IMG/VR virus record: IMGVR_UViG_3300031651_000003
Span: 1 to 46,488 of that record
DNA from: a virus
Length of the DNA stretch: 46,488 nt
Direction: 5' to 3' (one strand)
The translations under genes and the position numbers were made by a program. How positions within the stretch are numbered: the first letter of the stretch is position 1; the number at the start of each line of letters is the position of its first letter. The notes under the pieces are model-generated. The model had not been told where the DNA came from, made no database searches, and saw nothing but the letters and a program-made list of their open reading frames with translations. Shown one piece after another: positions 7,603 through 13,641 of the stretch.

Positions 7603-7815
7603 TCATGGCTGGCTCCCCGCCAACGGCACCCTATCGCCATGCCATCGCCGCAAGGCCAGCCTCGACATATGACGACGACGTACGAGGGGGTCGGGATGGT
7701 GGCCCGGAGAGAGTTCGCGGATGCGGGCGAGGTGCTCAGCACCGCCTTGGCGATAGCGCTCCTGGCCGGCGATCTTGGCTGCAACAGAACGATTAAGGCG
7801 TGGCGCTGTCATCAT
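7603..7815 (-). CDS. Small basic protein, first gene of the leftward early operon
   Basis: The product has 70 residues from ATG 7815 (a second ATG follows immediately), with GAAGAGG upstream, and begins about 20 bases after the predicted transcription start of the promoter at 7829-7857. It is Arg/His-rich (QERYRQGGAEHLARIRELSP, PLVRRRHMSRLALRRWHGDR), suggesting nucleic-acid binding. I recognise no family. As the first gene of the operon it may be an early regulator. Confidence 0.55.
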   Translation of the reverse strand: MMTAPRLNRSVAAKIAGQERYRQGGAEHLARIRELSPGHHPDPLVRRRHMSRLALRRWHGDRVPLAGSQP

Positions 7816-7828
7816 TGCCTCTTCAACA

Positions 7829-7857
7829 ATGATAGAGGAACATCCCACGTTTGTCAA
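7829..7857 (-). promoter_or_regulatory. Leftward early promoter (TTGACA, 17 bp, TATCAT)
   Basis: Read leftward: -35 TTGACA (7852-7857), a 17-bp spacer, and -10 TATCAT (7829-7834). It drives the 7815-808 operon. Only 18 bp separate its -35 from the divergent promoter's -35, so one bound protein can affect both. Confidence 0.8.
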
Positions 7858-7875
7858 GCCCTTTTCGACAATCTC

Positions 7876-7904
7876 TTGACTTTTTTGCGACGATGGCTTA
7901 ATAT
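7876..7904 (+). promoter_or_regulatory. Rightward repressor promoter (TTGACT, 17 bp, TAATAT)
   Basis: The -35 is TTGACT at 7876-7881 and the -10 TAATAT at 7899-7904. Transcription would start near 7911, immediately before GGAGAG and the ATG at 7922, giving a very short leader for the HTH gene. TTGTC/GACAA inverted elements lie between the two divergent promoters. Confidence 0.75.
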
Positions 7905-7921
7905 AGTATACGGAGAGCGAT

Positions 7922-8365
7922 ATGACTGACCATTTCCAGGACTGGATCACAACGCGTCTCGAAGAGTGGCTAGCAAGGGAAGGCGGCGACCAGCGGGGCA
8001 AGGTTCACCGTTTCGCTATGGCGGTCGGCGTCCAACCTTCCACCGTAAGCCAGTGGCTACGTGCCGCTGCTCAGCCCGACGAGTTCAACTGCCTACGACT
8101 GTCAAAGGCGTTGGCTTTGCCAGTTGAAGAGGTCCGGGCAGCAGCCGGCAGGCTTAGGGTAGTGGCCGAAACGCCAGCCACCTACCAAACCGATGATGAT
8201 CTGCTAAACGACTTCCGCCACGCTCTCGGCCCAGACTACGACTTCATTGCATCGTTAGAACCGAAGGAAAGACAACGGCTCCTTCTTGCCTGGGCCGCCC
8301 AGATGAGCCACCACCTACAACTGTACCGCCGAATCAGGGAACTAGAGACGCCCGAGACCACCTAA
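7922..8365 (+). CDS. HTH (XRE/CI-like) repressor candidate
   Basis: The product has 147 residues. A helix-turn-helix occupies about residues 27-75: KVHRFAMAVGVQPSTVSQWL is the turn and recognition helix, followed by NCLRLSKALALPVEEV. The C-terminal half is helical and charged, probably for dimerisation, and lacks the Ser/Lys autoprotease pattern of LexA or lambda CI. It sits beside divergent promoters, attP and integrase, the usual place of an immunity repressor. Binding to the sequence between the two promoters is an inference. Confidence 0.75.
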   Translation: MTDHFQDWITTRLEEWLAREGGDQRGKVHRFAMAVGVQPSTVSQWLRAAAQPDEFNCLRLSKALALPVEEVRAAAGRLRVVAETPATYQTDDDLLNDFRHALGPDYDFIASLEPKERQRLLLAWAAQMSHHLQLYRRIRELETPETT

Positions 8366-8377
8366 CTTTCGGGGGTT

Positions 8378-8464
8378 TCTGCCGCTTATCATGTCTGCCG
8401 TTTACCGCATCCCGCCGCCCAAATGGGGTTCAGGAGGTCTGGGGTTCAAATCCCCACGCCCCGA
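8378..8464 (+). other. attP: Phage attachment site attP: tRNA-Pro(GGG) 3' half plus arm-type repeats
   Basis: Bases 8424-8464 read as the 3' half of a tRNA. An anticodon loop with T33 and anticodon GGG is followed by stem TCAGG, variable AGGTC, T-arm TGGGG-TTCAAAT-CCCCA, acceptor strand CGCCCCG and discriminator A. CCA is not encoded. No 5' half is present, so this is not a working tRNA but the identity segment that rebuilds a host tRNA-Pro after integration. Just upstream, TCTGCCGCTTA (8378-8388) and TCTGCCGTTTA (8394-8404) repeat with a 16-bp period and could be integrase arm sites. The integrase gene follows 372 bases downstream. Confidence 0.85.
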
Positions 8465-8547
8465 CTTTGCTACTTGGCCGCACCGCCTATCACGACCGCT
8501 CTACGCATCCGCACAGCACATCGCCCCAACTGAAAGGCTGTCTGGGC

Positions 8548-8576
8548 TTGACACAAGACCGCCATCGTGCTATGAT
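8548..8576 (+). promoter_or_regulatory. Integrase operon promoter (TTGACA, 17 bp, TATGAT)
   Basis: The -35 TTGACA is at 8548-8553 and the -10 TATGAT at 8571-8576, with a 17-bp spacer. Transcription would begin near 8583 and give a short leader with AAAGGA before the ATG at 8597. It lies between attP and int, so it would stay joined to int after integration only if the crossover is upstream of it. Confidence 0.8.
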
Positions 8577-8596
8577 GATGGCGAAAGGAATAGACT

Positions 8597-8839
8597 ATGA
8601 CAACGAAGGAGATACTGAAAGTCCTAGAAGACGCATACGAGAACTGTTGTGACATCTATTGGAAAGAACTGGAACCTATTATCGTCGAACTACGGCGCAG
8701 GGAGCAAAGCCCGGTCGCCCAACGCCTAGATGCTATGATAGGGGAGGCCTTAAAGCACTTCACCAGCGAAGACGATTTGGGACGAACCCTCAACGTGCTA
8801 CTGGACAACCTCCACCAACTTCGAGACGAACTGCCATGA
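8597..8839 (+). CDS. Small acidic helical protein upstream of integrase
   Basis: The product has 80 residues, from ATG 8597 with AAAGGA upstream. It is nearly all helix with many acidic residues (MTTKEILKVLEDAYENCC, LNVLLDNLHQLRDEL). No DNA-binding motif is evident. The stop overlaps the integrase ATG (ATGA), so the two are co-translated. A recombination-directionality or integrase-control role is possible but unproven. Confidence 0.65.
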   Translation: MTTKEILKVLEDAYENCCDIYWKELEPIIVELRRREQSPVAQRLDAMIGEALKHFTSEDDLGRTLNVLLDNLHQLRDELP

Positions 8840-9738
8840 AACCAATTCCTTGCCGCCTTGACACCTACCTACCCGCCTTCGCCCTCATGCTTGAGACGGA
8901 GGTCGCCCCGCGCACGGTCGAAGGCTACACGCAAAGCCTTGAGGGGTTTCTTCGCTACGCACAACGGGACGGCCTACCTACCGACCCGCAAGCGCTGACC
9001 GCCGACCACATCCGCCACTTCCTGCACGACCTCGCCGCCGCCGGCCGCAGTGCCAATACGCTTCGGCAATACCACGCCAGCCTCCGACGGTTCTTCAAGT
9101 GGCTCGCGGCTGAGGGCGACATCGTTGATAACCCGATGGATCGTATTCATATGCCGCGTCCGCCAGAGAAGGTCATTGACCCGTTTACGTCTGACGAACT
9201 CCAACGCCTCAACACCGCTGCCAAGATGCAGGGTCGCCGCATACTGGCCCTACGTGATTACGCCTTGCTCCTGATCCTCGAAGACACTGGCGCCCGTGCC
9301 AGCGAGATCACAACGCTCACACTTGACCACATCGACTGGCGACAGCGGACTTTCCGATTGATTGGAAAGGGTAACAGGGAAGGGCTAGTGGCAGCGTCGG
9401 GCAAGACGATGCGAGCGGTCGCCGCTTACCTCAAAGCGCGTCGCGTCGTCAATGACAGAGCATTCGTCACCGACCGAGGCCAAGCCATGAACCGTAACTC
9501 GCTCCTCCAAGTACTCCGGCGTATCGGCTTGCGGGCTGGCGTTGAGAACGTTCACACACACAGGTTTCGACATACCTACGGAGATATGTTCCTTGAGGCC
9601 GGCGGTCAGGAGGGAGATTTGCAAGCCGCTTTCCGCCACTCGACAAGCGCCATGACCAGGCGCTATACTCGTGCAAGGCAGACGGGCCGAGCACTGGAAG
9701 CGATGCGGCGCCTGAGCCCAGTGGAGAGGTTAAGATGA
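8836..9738 (+). CDS. int: Tyrosine recombinase (integrase)
   Basis: The product has 300 residues. ATG 8836 overlaps the previous stop; the frame extends upstream but inside that gene. An N-terminal SAM-like core-binding domain (about 5-95) precedes the catalytic domain. The active-site set is complete: R154 (TGARASE), K178 (GKGNRE), H242-x-x-R245 (HRFRH), H268 (RHST) and Y277 (RRYTRA), with the standard nine residues between H268 and Y277. It catalyses integration between attP at 8424-8464 and the host tRNA-Pro gene. An 18-bp motif copy overlaps the RLIGKG codons. Confidence 0.95.
   Translation: MKPIPCRLDTYLPAFALMLETEVAPRTVEGYTQSLEGFLRYAQRDGLPTDPQALTADHIRHFLHDLAAAGRSANTLRQYHASLRRFFKWLAAEGDIVDNPMDRIHMPRPPEKVIDPFTSDELQRLNTAAKMQGRRILALRDYALLLILEDTGARASEITTLTLDHIDWRQRTFRLIGKGNREGLVAASGKTMRAVAAYLKARRVVNDRAFVTDRGQAMNRNSLLQVLRRIGLRAGVENVHTHRFRHTYGDMFLEAGGQEGDLQAAFRHSTSAMTRRYTRARQTGRALEAMRRLSPVERLR
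9352..9369 (+). repeat. Dispersed 18-bp motif, copy 3
   Basis: TTCCGATTGATTGGAAAG, inside int where it encodes part of the conserved FRLIGKG segment. It may be coincidental, because that protein motif is conserved in the family. Confidence 0.45.
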
Positions 9739-9917
9739 ACACCCACCCCATGCAAGGCGTATCCACTGCGGCAGGGACTGTCTTCCTGGCTTGGACATGG
9801 ACCCAGCCTGTTCCCGTCATGCTGGGCCACCGGCTCCACGAACTTGCCATACCTTCCGGCAGATACATTACGGATGGCATCCGCCTCTGGTTTGAGCCAA
9901 GGATTTCGCCCAGATGA
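9735..9917 (+). CDS. Hypothetical 60-residue protein
   Basis: The start overlaps the integrase stop (ATGA) and the end overlaps the next small gene (ATGA), giving a tight chain of coupled frames. The middle is hydrophobic (GTVFLAWTWTQPVPVML) but too polar at the edges to be a clear membrane span. No family is recognised. Confidence 0.45.
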   Translation: MNTHPMQGVSTAAGTVFLAWTWTQPVPVMLGHRLHELAIPSGRYITDGIRLWFEPRISPR

Positions 9918-10051
9918 GCGAAAAACGATTCGGTTGGCCAGAGGTAATCGGCGGCAGCATCGGATGTATCGTAGGGATAATAACGGGGCTAATAATGCTG
10001 CTGATAACGATTGCTGTCGTCTGGTGGTTGCTCAGCCCATTGTGGGCCTAA
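9914..10051 (+). CDS. Single-span membrane miniprotein (45 residues)
   Basis: ATG 9914 overlaps the previous stop and TAA ends at 10051. The sequence MSEKRFGWPEVIGG is followed by a long hydrophobic run of about 26 residues (IVGIITGLIMLLITIAVVWW) and ends LLSPLWA. A cytoplasmic N-terminus and a single span suggest a superinfection-exclusion or membrane-anchoring role in the lysogen. That is an inference from its position behind int. Confidence 0.55.
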   Translation: MSEKRFGWPEVIGGSIGCIVGIITGLIMLLITIAVVWWLLSPLWA

Positions 10052-10084
10052 TTGCTAAGGCTCTTCCCCCACCGCCTGTCTTCA

Positions 10085-10268
10085 TTGTGAAAGATTTCAC
10101 AAACCCAGAACGCTTCTCTAATGAGACGGCCACGTCGCTTTCAGTGACACAGGGCACAGCTCTCGCGTTCGTATGTGTGAGGTCGAGTCCGTTTAAATCT
10201 CATTTACCGTACGTACGGTTCTATTAGTATACGGTACGACGAAGCGTATACGGTGCGGCCGGCCGCAC
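10085..10268. repeat. Cluster of palindromes in the int-distal gap
   Basis: The gap between convergent gene ends (10052-10329) has no gene but several symmetrical elements. TTGTGAAA and TTTCACAA (10085-10102) flank GA. ACCGTACGTACGGT (10206-10219) is a perfect 14-bp palindrome. GTATACGGT occurs twice, 19 bp apart (10227 and 10246). GTGCGGCCGGCCGCAC (10253-10268) is a perfect 16-bp palindrome. None carries a T-run, so they look more like protein-binding sites than terminators. Confidence 0.7.
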
Positions 10269-10273
10269 TTCTC

Positions 10274-10301
10274 ATTATAACATGAAACGGTGATTTGTCA
10301 A
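10274..10301 (-). promoter_or_regulatory. Leftward consensus promoter facing the int operon
   Basis: Read leftward: TTGACA (10296-10301), a 16-bp spacer and TATAAT (10274-10279). Both hexamers are perfect. The start point would fall in the 16-bp palindrome at 10253-10268, a natural operator position. Transcription runs towards the 3' end of the rightward integrase operon, so the product would be antisense to it. Only a 20-codon frame (10141-10203) is available downstream. Confidence 0.65.
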
Positions 10302-10329
10302 TGGCTTAATGTCAAACCGCCCGACAAAA

Positions 10330-10662
10330 TCACAAAACTTCTTCCACGCTCCACACCTTTACCCCGCGCCGCTTTCGTCTGCCTCGGTGCCGATTTCTCT
10401 GGCCGACCTCTTTGATGGTGCCGCGGGGTGCCTTGATTAGCGTCAACTCCTTTTTGGCCGTTTCCATTTCCTCGCGTGAGAGCAAATAGGACTTGACCTG
10501 TTGCAGCCGCCATTTCTTACGGTCGAAGCTCACAACATCGTACGGCTGGTTGCGGACCCGCAGCGCCGTGCGTCCCAGGCGTTGTTGGTAGGCGGTCCAC
10601 TCGCGTTCGGCGTCGGCGCCATGTCGACGGGCCATGCGGCCTGCACGTTGGCGGTCAGCCAT
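10330..10662 (-). CDS. Hjc-like PD-(D/E)XK nuclease (Holliday-junction resolvase type)
   Basis: The product has 110 residues from ATG 10662, with AAGGGG upstream and overlapping the stop of the preceding mini-gene; a TTG at 10683 is a weaker alternative. The order GADAERE, then PYDVVSF, then RLQQVKSY follows the E...D...(E/Q)xK core of archaeal-type Hjc resolvases and related small nucleases, with Gln replacing the usual Glu of the EVK motif. The C-terminus is very basic, fitting DNA binding. It would resolve recombination or replication intermediates before packaging. Confidence 0.6.
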   Translation of the reverse strand: MADRQRAGRMARRHGADAEREWTAYQQRLGRTALRVRNQPYDVVSFDRKKWRLQQVKSYLLSREEMETAKKELTLIKAPRGTIKEVGQRNRHRGRRKRRGVKVWSVEEVL

Positions 10663-10750
10663 TGAATAGCGCCCCTTGCTCAAAGCCTTGCCGTCGGGCC
10701 TCGGCCATGCGCCGGATACCCTGATCGCCCACCTGGAGCCGCGTCATCAT
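10655..10750 (-). CDS. Mini-protein between methyltransferase and resolvase
   Basis: The frame has 31 codons from ATG 10750, overlapping the methyltransferase stop (ATGA), and its end overlaps the resolvase start. The product is helical and basic (LQVGDQGIRRMAEARRQGFE). Coupling on both sides is the main support. Confidence 0.45.
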   Translation of the reverse strand: MMTRLQVGDQGIRRMAEARRQGFEQGALFNG

Positions 10751-11604
10751 TGCCATAACCCCAGGGGCAATGGCCGTTGCCGTAATCTGTCGGTTGCCAA
10801 TTTGCACCACTGTTCAACGATTTCAACCCCAATCGCTCGGCGTCCTAGCAGTTGGGCAGCAATAAGCGTTGTCCCGCTTCCGGCAAACGGGTCGCATACC
10901 AAATCGCCAGGCTCCGTAAAGAGCAGGATTAAGCGCTCTGGTATCTTCAGAGGAAATGGGCAAGGATGGGCGGGCCTCCCCCCATCATTCGCAGAAATCC
11001 ACCACACATCCTTTAGCCAGTCTATTCGCTCTTTCAGGTGTATCCGCCCATCCGTTCCAGCCCGGGTGTATTGCCCCTTGGACATTAAAAGGATGCGTTC
11101 GCTGGCAGGTCGAAAGAATGGATTGGCAACATTACTCATTGCCAATGAAGTCGCGTAGGCTTCGCCTTCCTGCGGCCCCTTAGCCCAAGTAATACTCCGA
11201 CGGGGCAAAAACCCTAAACGCAGCGCCTCCATTTGAACCCAAGCCGATATCGGGAAACAGGCCATTGTCTCATCAAGAGATGCAATATTGCCCTGTTCAC
11301 CATGTCCCTTGAGATAAATCCATTTGTCGCTTGGCTGCACCCTCATAGAAATGTCAAACGGCAGATTCAACGCTAAAACGCCACCCGCCCGAAGAATTCG
11401 ATACATAGCCTTCAGCCAGACTCGCAACTTGGCTTGATATTCCTTCAAAGGCAACCGGTCGCCACCTTCTAATCCATAATCCCGCTCTACGTTGTAGGGT
11501 GGGCTGGTAACAATAAGTTGGATTTCAGCGGGCAACGACGCGAGAACATCGCGCATGTCGCCGTGATACAGCGTCACGCCCTCAGCCTCGTGGTAGGGGT
11601 TCAT
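10747..11604 (-). CDS. DNA methyltransferase, N4-cytosine/N6-adenine beta class
   Basis: The product has 285 residues. Motif IV TSPPY is at residues 33-37, near the N-terminus, and the AdoMet-binding motif DPFAGSGTT lies about 240, followed by AIGVEIVEQWCKLA. This IV-before-I order is that of beta-class amino methyltransferases. The SPPY form is common in N4-cytosine enzymes but does not exclude N6-adenine. No restriction partner is nearby, so it is an orphan enzyme, probably protecting phage DNA from host restriction. Its start overlaps the endolysin stop. Confidence 0.9.
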   Translation of the reverse strand: MNPYHEAEGVTLYHGDMRDVLASLPAEIQLIVTSPPYNVERDYGLEGGDRLPLKEYQAKLRVWLKAMYRILRAGGVLALNLPFDISMRVQPSDKWIYLKGHGEQGNIASLDETMACFPISAWVQMEALRLGFLPRRSITWAKGPQEGEAYATSLAMSNVANPFFRPASERILLMSKGQYTRAGTDGRIHLKERIDWLKDVWWISANDGGRPAHPCPFPLKIPERLILLFTEPGDLVCDPFAGSGTTLIAAQLLGRRAIGVEIVEQWCKLATDRLRQRPLPLGLWQ

Positions 11605-12407
11605 CGCGGCGGCGATCGCCAGGCTATCTGCTTGTCGTAGAACTCGCGGTAGGCGTTGTTCTCCTTCTCTTGGCGAATCGCGTCTCTCTTCTCGGCTTCG
11701 CTCTCTGGGAACAGGTCAAACCAGTCCAAGAAGTGGTTGAATAGCTCCAGCTTCGCCTTTGGCCAGTCCATTGCTTCCTCCTTCAGAAACGATGCGCCAA
11801 ATACATTCAAGTCCACGCAGGTGCCATCGAGCATGACGCTCCCCGCGTACTGCTTGCCGATGATGGGCCCCAGGCCAGTAAGGGCGGGAAGCGCCGTGTC
11901 AACTGAACATCTGAGTTTTGGGTATCCGTCATAGTAGGCAACCCAAGCGGGGAGATTGGACCAGGCGTGGGGCACTACGTAAGCGTTATGTTGTGCCTTT
12001 ATCCAGGGCTCCCACCACCAATAGCCCGTGTAGCAGACAGGCATCAGGCCAAGCCCTATTTCAACCAAGGCATCCGTTAGATGCTGCGGCCTCAGCCCGG
12101 GCAACTCCATGTCCAGCGCCACGAACTCCAGTGTGTTCCAATGCCAGAAGTCCCCGCAGGCATAGCGTGCCTCTGCCACCTGCTCGTCGCCGCTGTGGAG
12201 CGAACTCAGGGCGATGTAGGTCGCCAGCATCATCCCCGCATCCTGGGCGAAGCCCATCTGGTCGCGGACGTAGGGATTAGTGCTGTTCCCGTGCCAACTG
12301 CCGGGAGTCGCCAGTCGCCAACCCTCAGCATATCGGTCGCGCCACCACTGGGCCGACGTGGGGCCAGAGTAGGCGCTGACATCGAGAGCGCGGATGAGTT
12401 CGCTCAT
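11601..12407 (-). CDS. Endolysin, glycoside hydrolase family 25 (lysozyme-like)
   Basis: The product has 268 residues from ATG 12407, overlapping the upstream stop (ATGA); an in-frame extension to 12494 lies inside that gene. GH25 landmarks are ALDVSAY (D9), the ALDMEL strand with the catalytic D99-x-E101, VCYTGYWWW, and the terminal strand with GTCVDLNVF. These enzymes cut the beta-1,4 MurNAc-GlcNAc bond of peptidoglycan. A helical charged tail follows the catalytic domain (from about 225). No signal peptide is visible, so release needs a holin. It lies in the leftward operon, not beside the late holin-like gene at 43504. Confidence 0.85.
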   Translation of the reverse strand: MSELIRALDVSAYSGPTSAQWWRDRYAEGWRLATPGSWHGNSTNPYVRDQMGFAQDAGMMLATYIALSSLHSGDEQVAEARYACGDFWHWNTLEFVALDMELPGLRPQHLTDALVEIGLGLMPVCYTGYWWWEPWIKAQHNAYVVPHAWSNLPAWVAYYDGYPKLRCSVDTALPALTGLGPIIGKQYAGSVMLDGTCVDLNVFGASFLKEEAMDWPKAKLELFNHFLDWFDLFPESEAEKRDAIRQEKENNAYREFYDKQIAWRSPPR

Positions 12408-12835
12408 GGCTCCTCCTCCAGGCTTATCCAAGCCCAGGCGTTCAGGCGCTTTCTTTCCCAAACAGGTAGGCGGGAAACAACGGCCAGTTTCCAATCTGCC
12501 TGCACGGAGTCCAATGACGCACCTGTTGTTACTACGTCGTCAACCGCAACGATTAGCCTGTGCTGGCGTATTTGGTACTTACCCGGCAGTGCTGCCTCCC
12601 CTCCGCAACGTTCAGCGATAGCCTCTGCCCATCTTATGCCGCCCCGTGGGACCCCGATGAAAAGGAAGTCTTCATGTGACTGGACTAAACTGTGGATTGC
12701 TTCCCCCCAACATTTCAGCACGCTTTCCCGCAGGTTCGGGTCATCAAAGATGGCCTGACCGTCCACGAACCAGTGGCTCTTGCCTCCGCTGTGGAGAGTG
12801 ATAGGCTTCTTGTGGTAGATAAGCCAGTCACTCAT
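12404..12835 (-). CDS. Orotate-phosphoribosyltransferase-like enzyme
   Basis: The product has 143 residues. The PRPP-binding loop VAVDDVVTTGAS is at residues 97-108. The N-terminal segment (TLHSGGKSHWFVDGQAI) and the FIGVPRGGIRWAEAIAE helix resemble PyrE-type orotate phosphoribosyltransferases. At 143 residues it is shorter than cellular PyrE (about 200), so the hood region is reduced. It would join PRPP to a pyrimidine-like base or work in reverse. ATG 12835 overlaps the upstream stop, and its own stop overlaps the endolysin start. Confidence 0.75.
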   Translation of the reverse strand: MSDWLIYHKKPITLHSGGKSHWFVDGQAIFDDPNLRESVLKCWGEAIHSLVQSHEDFLFIGVPRGGIRWAEAIAERCGGEAALPGKYQIRQHRLIVAVDDVVTTGASLDSVQADWKLAVVSRLPVWERKRLNAWAWISLEEEP

Positions 12836-13152
12836 GGCGCCTCCTCTTGTGGCTCGTCAGCAGGCAGGATGAGGACATCGACTGGACGGTGATTCGCCCT
12901 ACCGCGGCAGGCAATCGTAACCTCATCGAATGGATTCGAGGGGCCGCGCTGTGCATGGTATAGATCCTCATCCGTGATACCGCCCACAATGGTCACCAGC
13001 GGCTTCCTCCCCCCACAGATGTCGCAGGGGGCAGAGAGGGCGGCAATGGCGGCCTGCATTTTGTCTATCTGCGCTGGCAAGAATTTGTGATAGGTATCTT
13101 CCATTGCAGCTAGGATTGCCCTAAGCGCCTCCAGCGCCTCAGTCCTGTTCAT
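12832..13152 (-). CDS. Small protein with CxxC motif, paralogue of the next gene upstream
   Basis: The product has 106 residues starting MNRTEALEALRA at 13152. An N-terminal helical segment ends in ALSAPCDICGGRKP, which matches ALSSPCDICGGKEP in the neighbour at 13139-13483. DNA around this point (13010-13031 and 13309-13330 areas) is identical over about 22 bp. The two genes arose by tandem duplication. One CxxC per protein suggests a shared metal site in a dimer, but the function is unknown. Confidence 0.6.
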   Translation of the reverse strand: MNRTEALEALRAILAAMEDTYHKFLPAQIDKMQAAIAALSAPCDICGGRKPLVTIVGGITDEDLYHAQRGPSNPFDEVTIACRGRANHRPVDVLILPADEPQEEAP

Positions 13153-13483
13153 GGCGTCCCTCCTCTGGGGGCTCTTCAAAGACGTAGGCGGTTACAAGTT
13201 GGCCATCCTTGAAGCCATCAATGGCATAGAGTTTTATATGTGGAGCGACATAACCGCTCTGTCCGTGCATGTGAACTATCCCAGCGCCTTCAGCACGTGG
13301 CTCCTTCCCCCCACAGATGTCGCAGGGGGAAGAGAGGGCGGCGAGAACGCTGGCGAGCAGCCCTTGTGCTTTGCCAATATTCCGCCAAGGCTCGGCGTTG
13401 TCGGCATCAAGGGCACCGTCTAAGAGGCTGACGACTCTTTGAACTACCTCGCAGGCTTCCTCGCGTGTCATCGGCTCACTCAT
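13139..13483 (-). CDS. Small protein with CxxC motif, paralogue of the downstream gene
   Basis: The product has 114 residues starting MSEPMTREEACEVV at 13483, behind GAGGAGG; the longer frame to 13546 lacks a ribosome site and overlaps a separate mini-gene. It has the same plan as 12832-13152: N-terminal helices, ALSSPCDICGG, then a beta-rich tail (GYVAPHIKLYAIDG). The C-terminal parts differ, so the duplicates have diverged. Confidence 0.6.
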   Translation of the reverse strand: MSEPMTREEACEVVQRVVSLLDGALDADNAEPWRNIGKAQGLLASVLAALSSPCDICGGKEPRAEGAGIVHMHGQSGYVAPHIKLYAIDGFKDGQLVTAYVFEEPPEEGRHEQD

Positions 13484-13511
13484 GACTCCTCCTCTCGGCC
13501 AGCAGGAAAAC

Positions 13512-13616
13512 TCATATCGTGACAATGCGACCCGGCACAAAGGCAACCATTATGGGGCAATCTGGGTCCGTGCCAGCTTCGCAACCAAACTTGAGAGGCT
13601 TCTTGCGCCTGCTCAT
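13512..13616 (-). CDS. 34-residue miniprotein
   Basis: ATG 13616 follows GGAGGTGAG directly; the stop is TGA at 13512. The sequence begins MSRRKKPLKFGC and contains two cysteines (GCEAGTDPDC) before a hydrophobic end. The strong ribosome site is the main evidence. Confidence 0.5.
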   Translation of the reverse strand: MSRRKKPLKFGCEAGTDPDCPIMVAFVPGRIVTI

Positions 13617-13641
13617 CTCACCTCCACTATCTGTGTAGTGC

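Noticed and set aside
7396-7929. Rightward 177-codon open frame
   Set aside because: It overlaps the well-supported nuclease gene and the leftward promoter, and has shadow-like composition.
10253-10268. Bidirectional terminator at the 16-bp palindrome
   Set aside because: No T-run on either side, and it coincides with a promoter start point, so an operator is a better reading.
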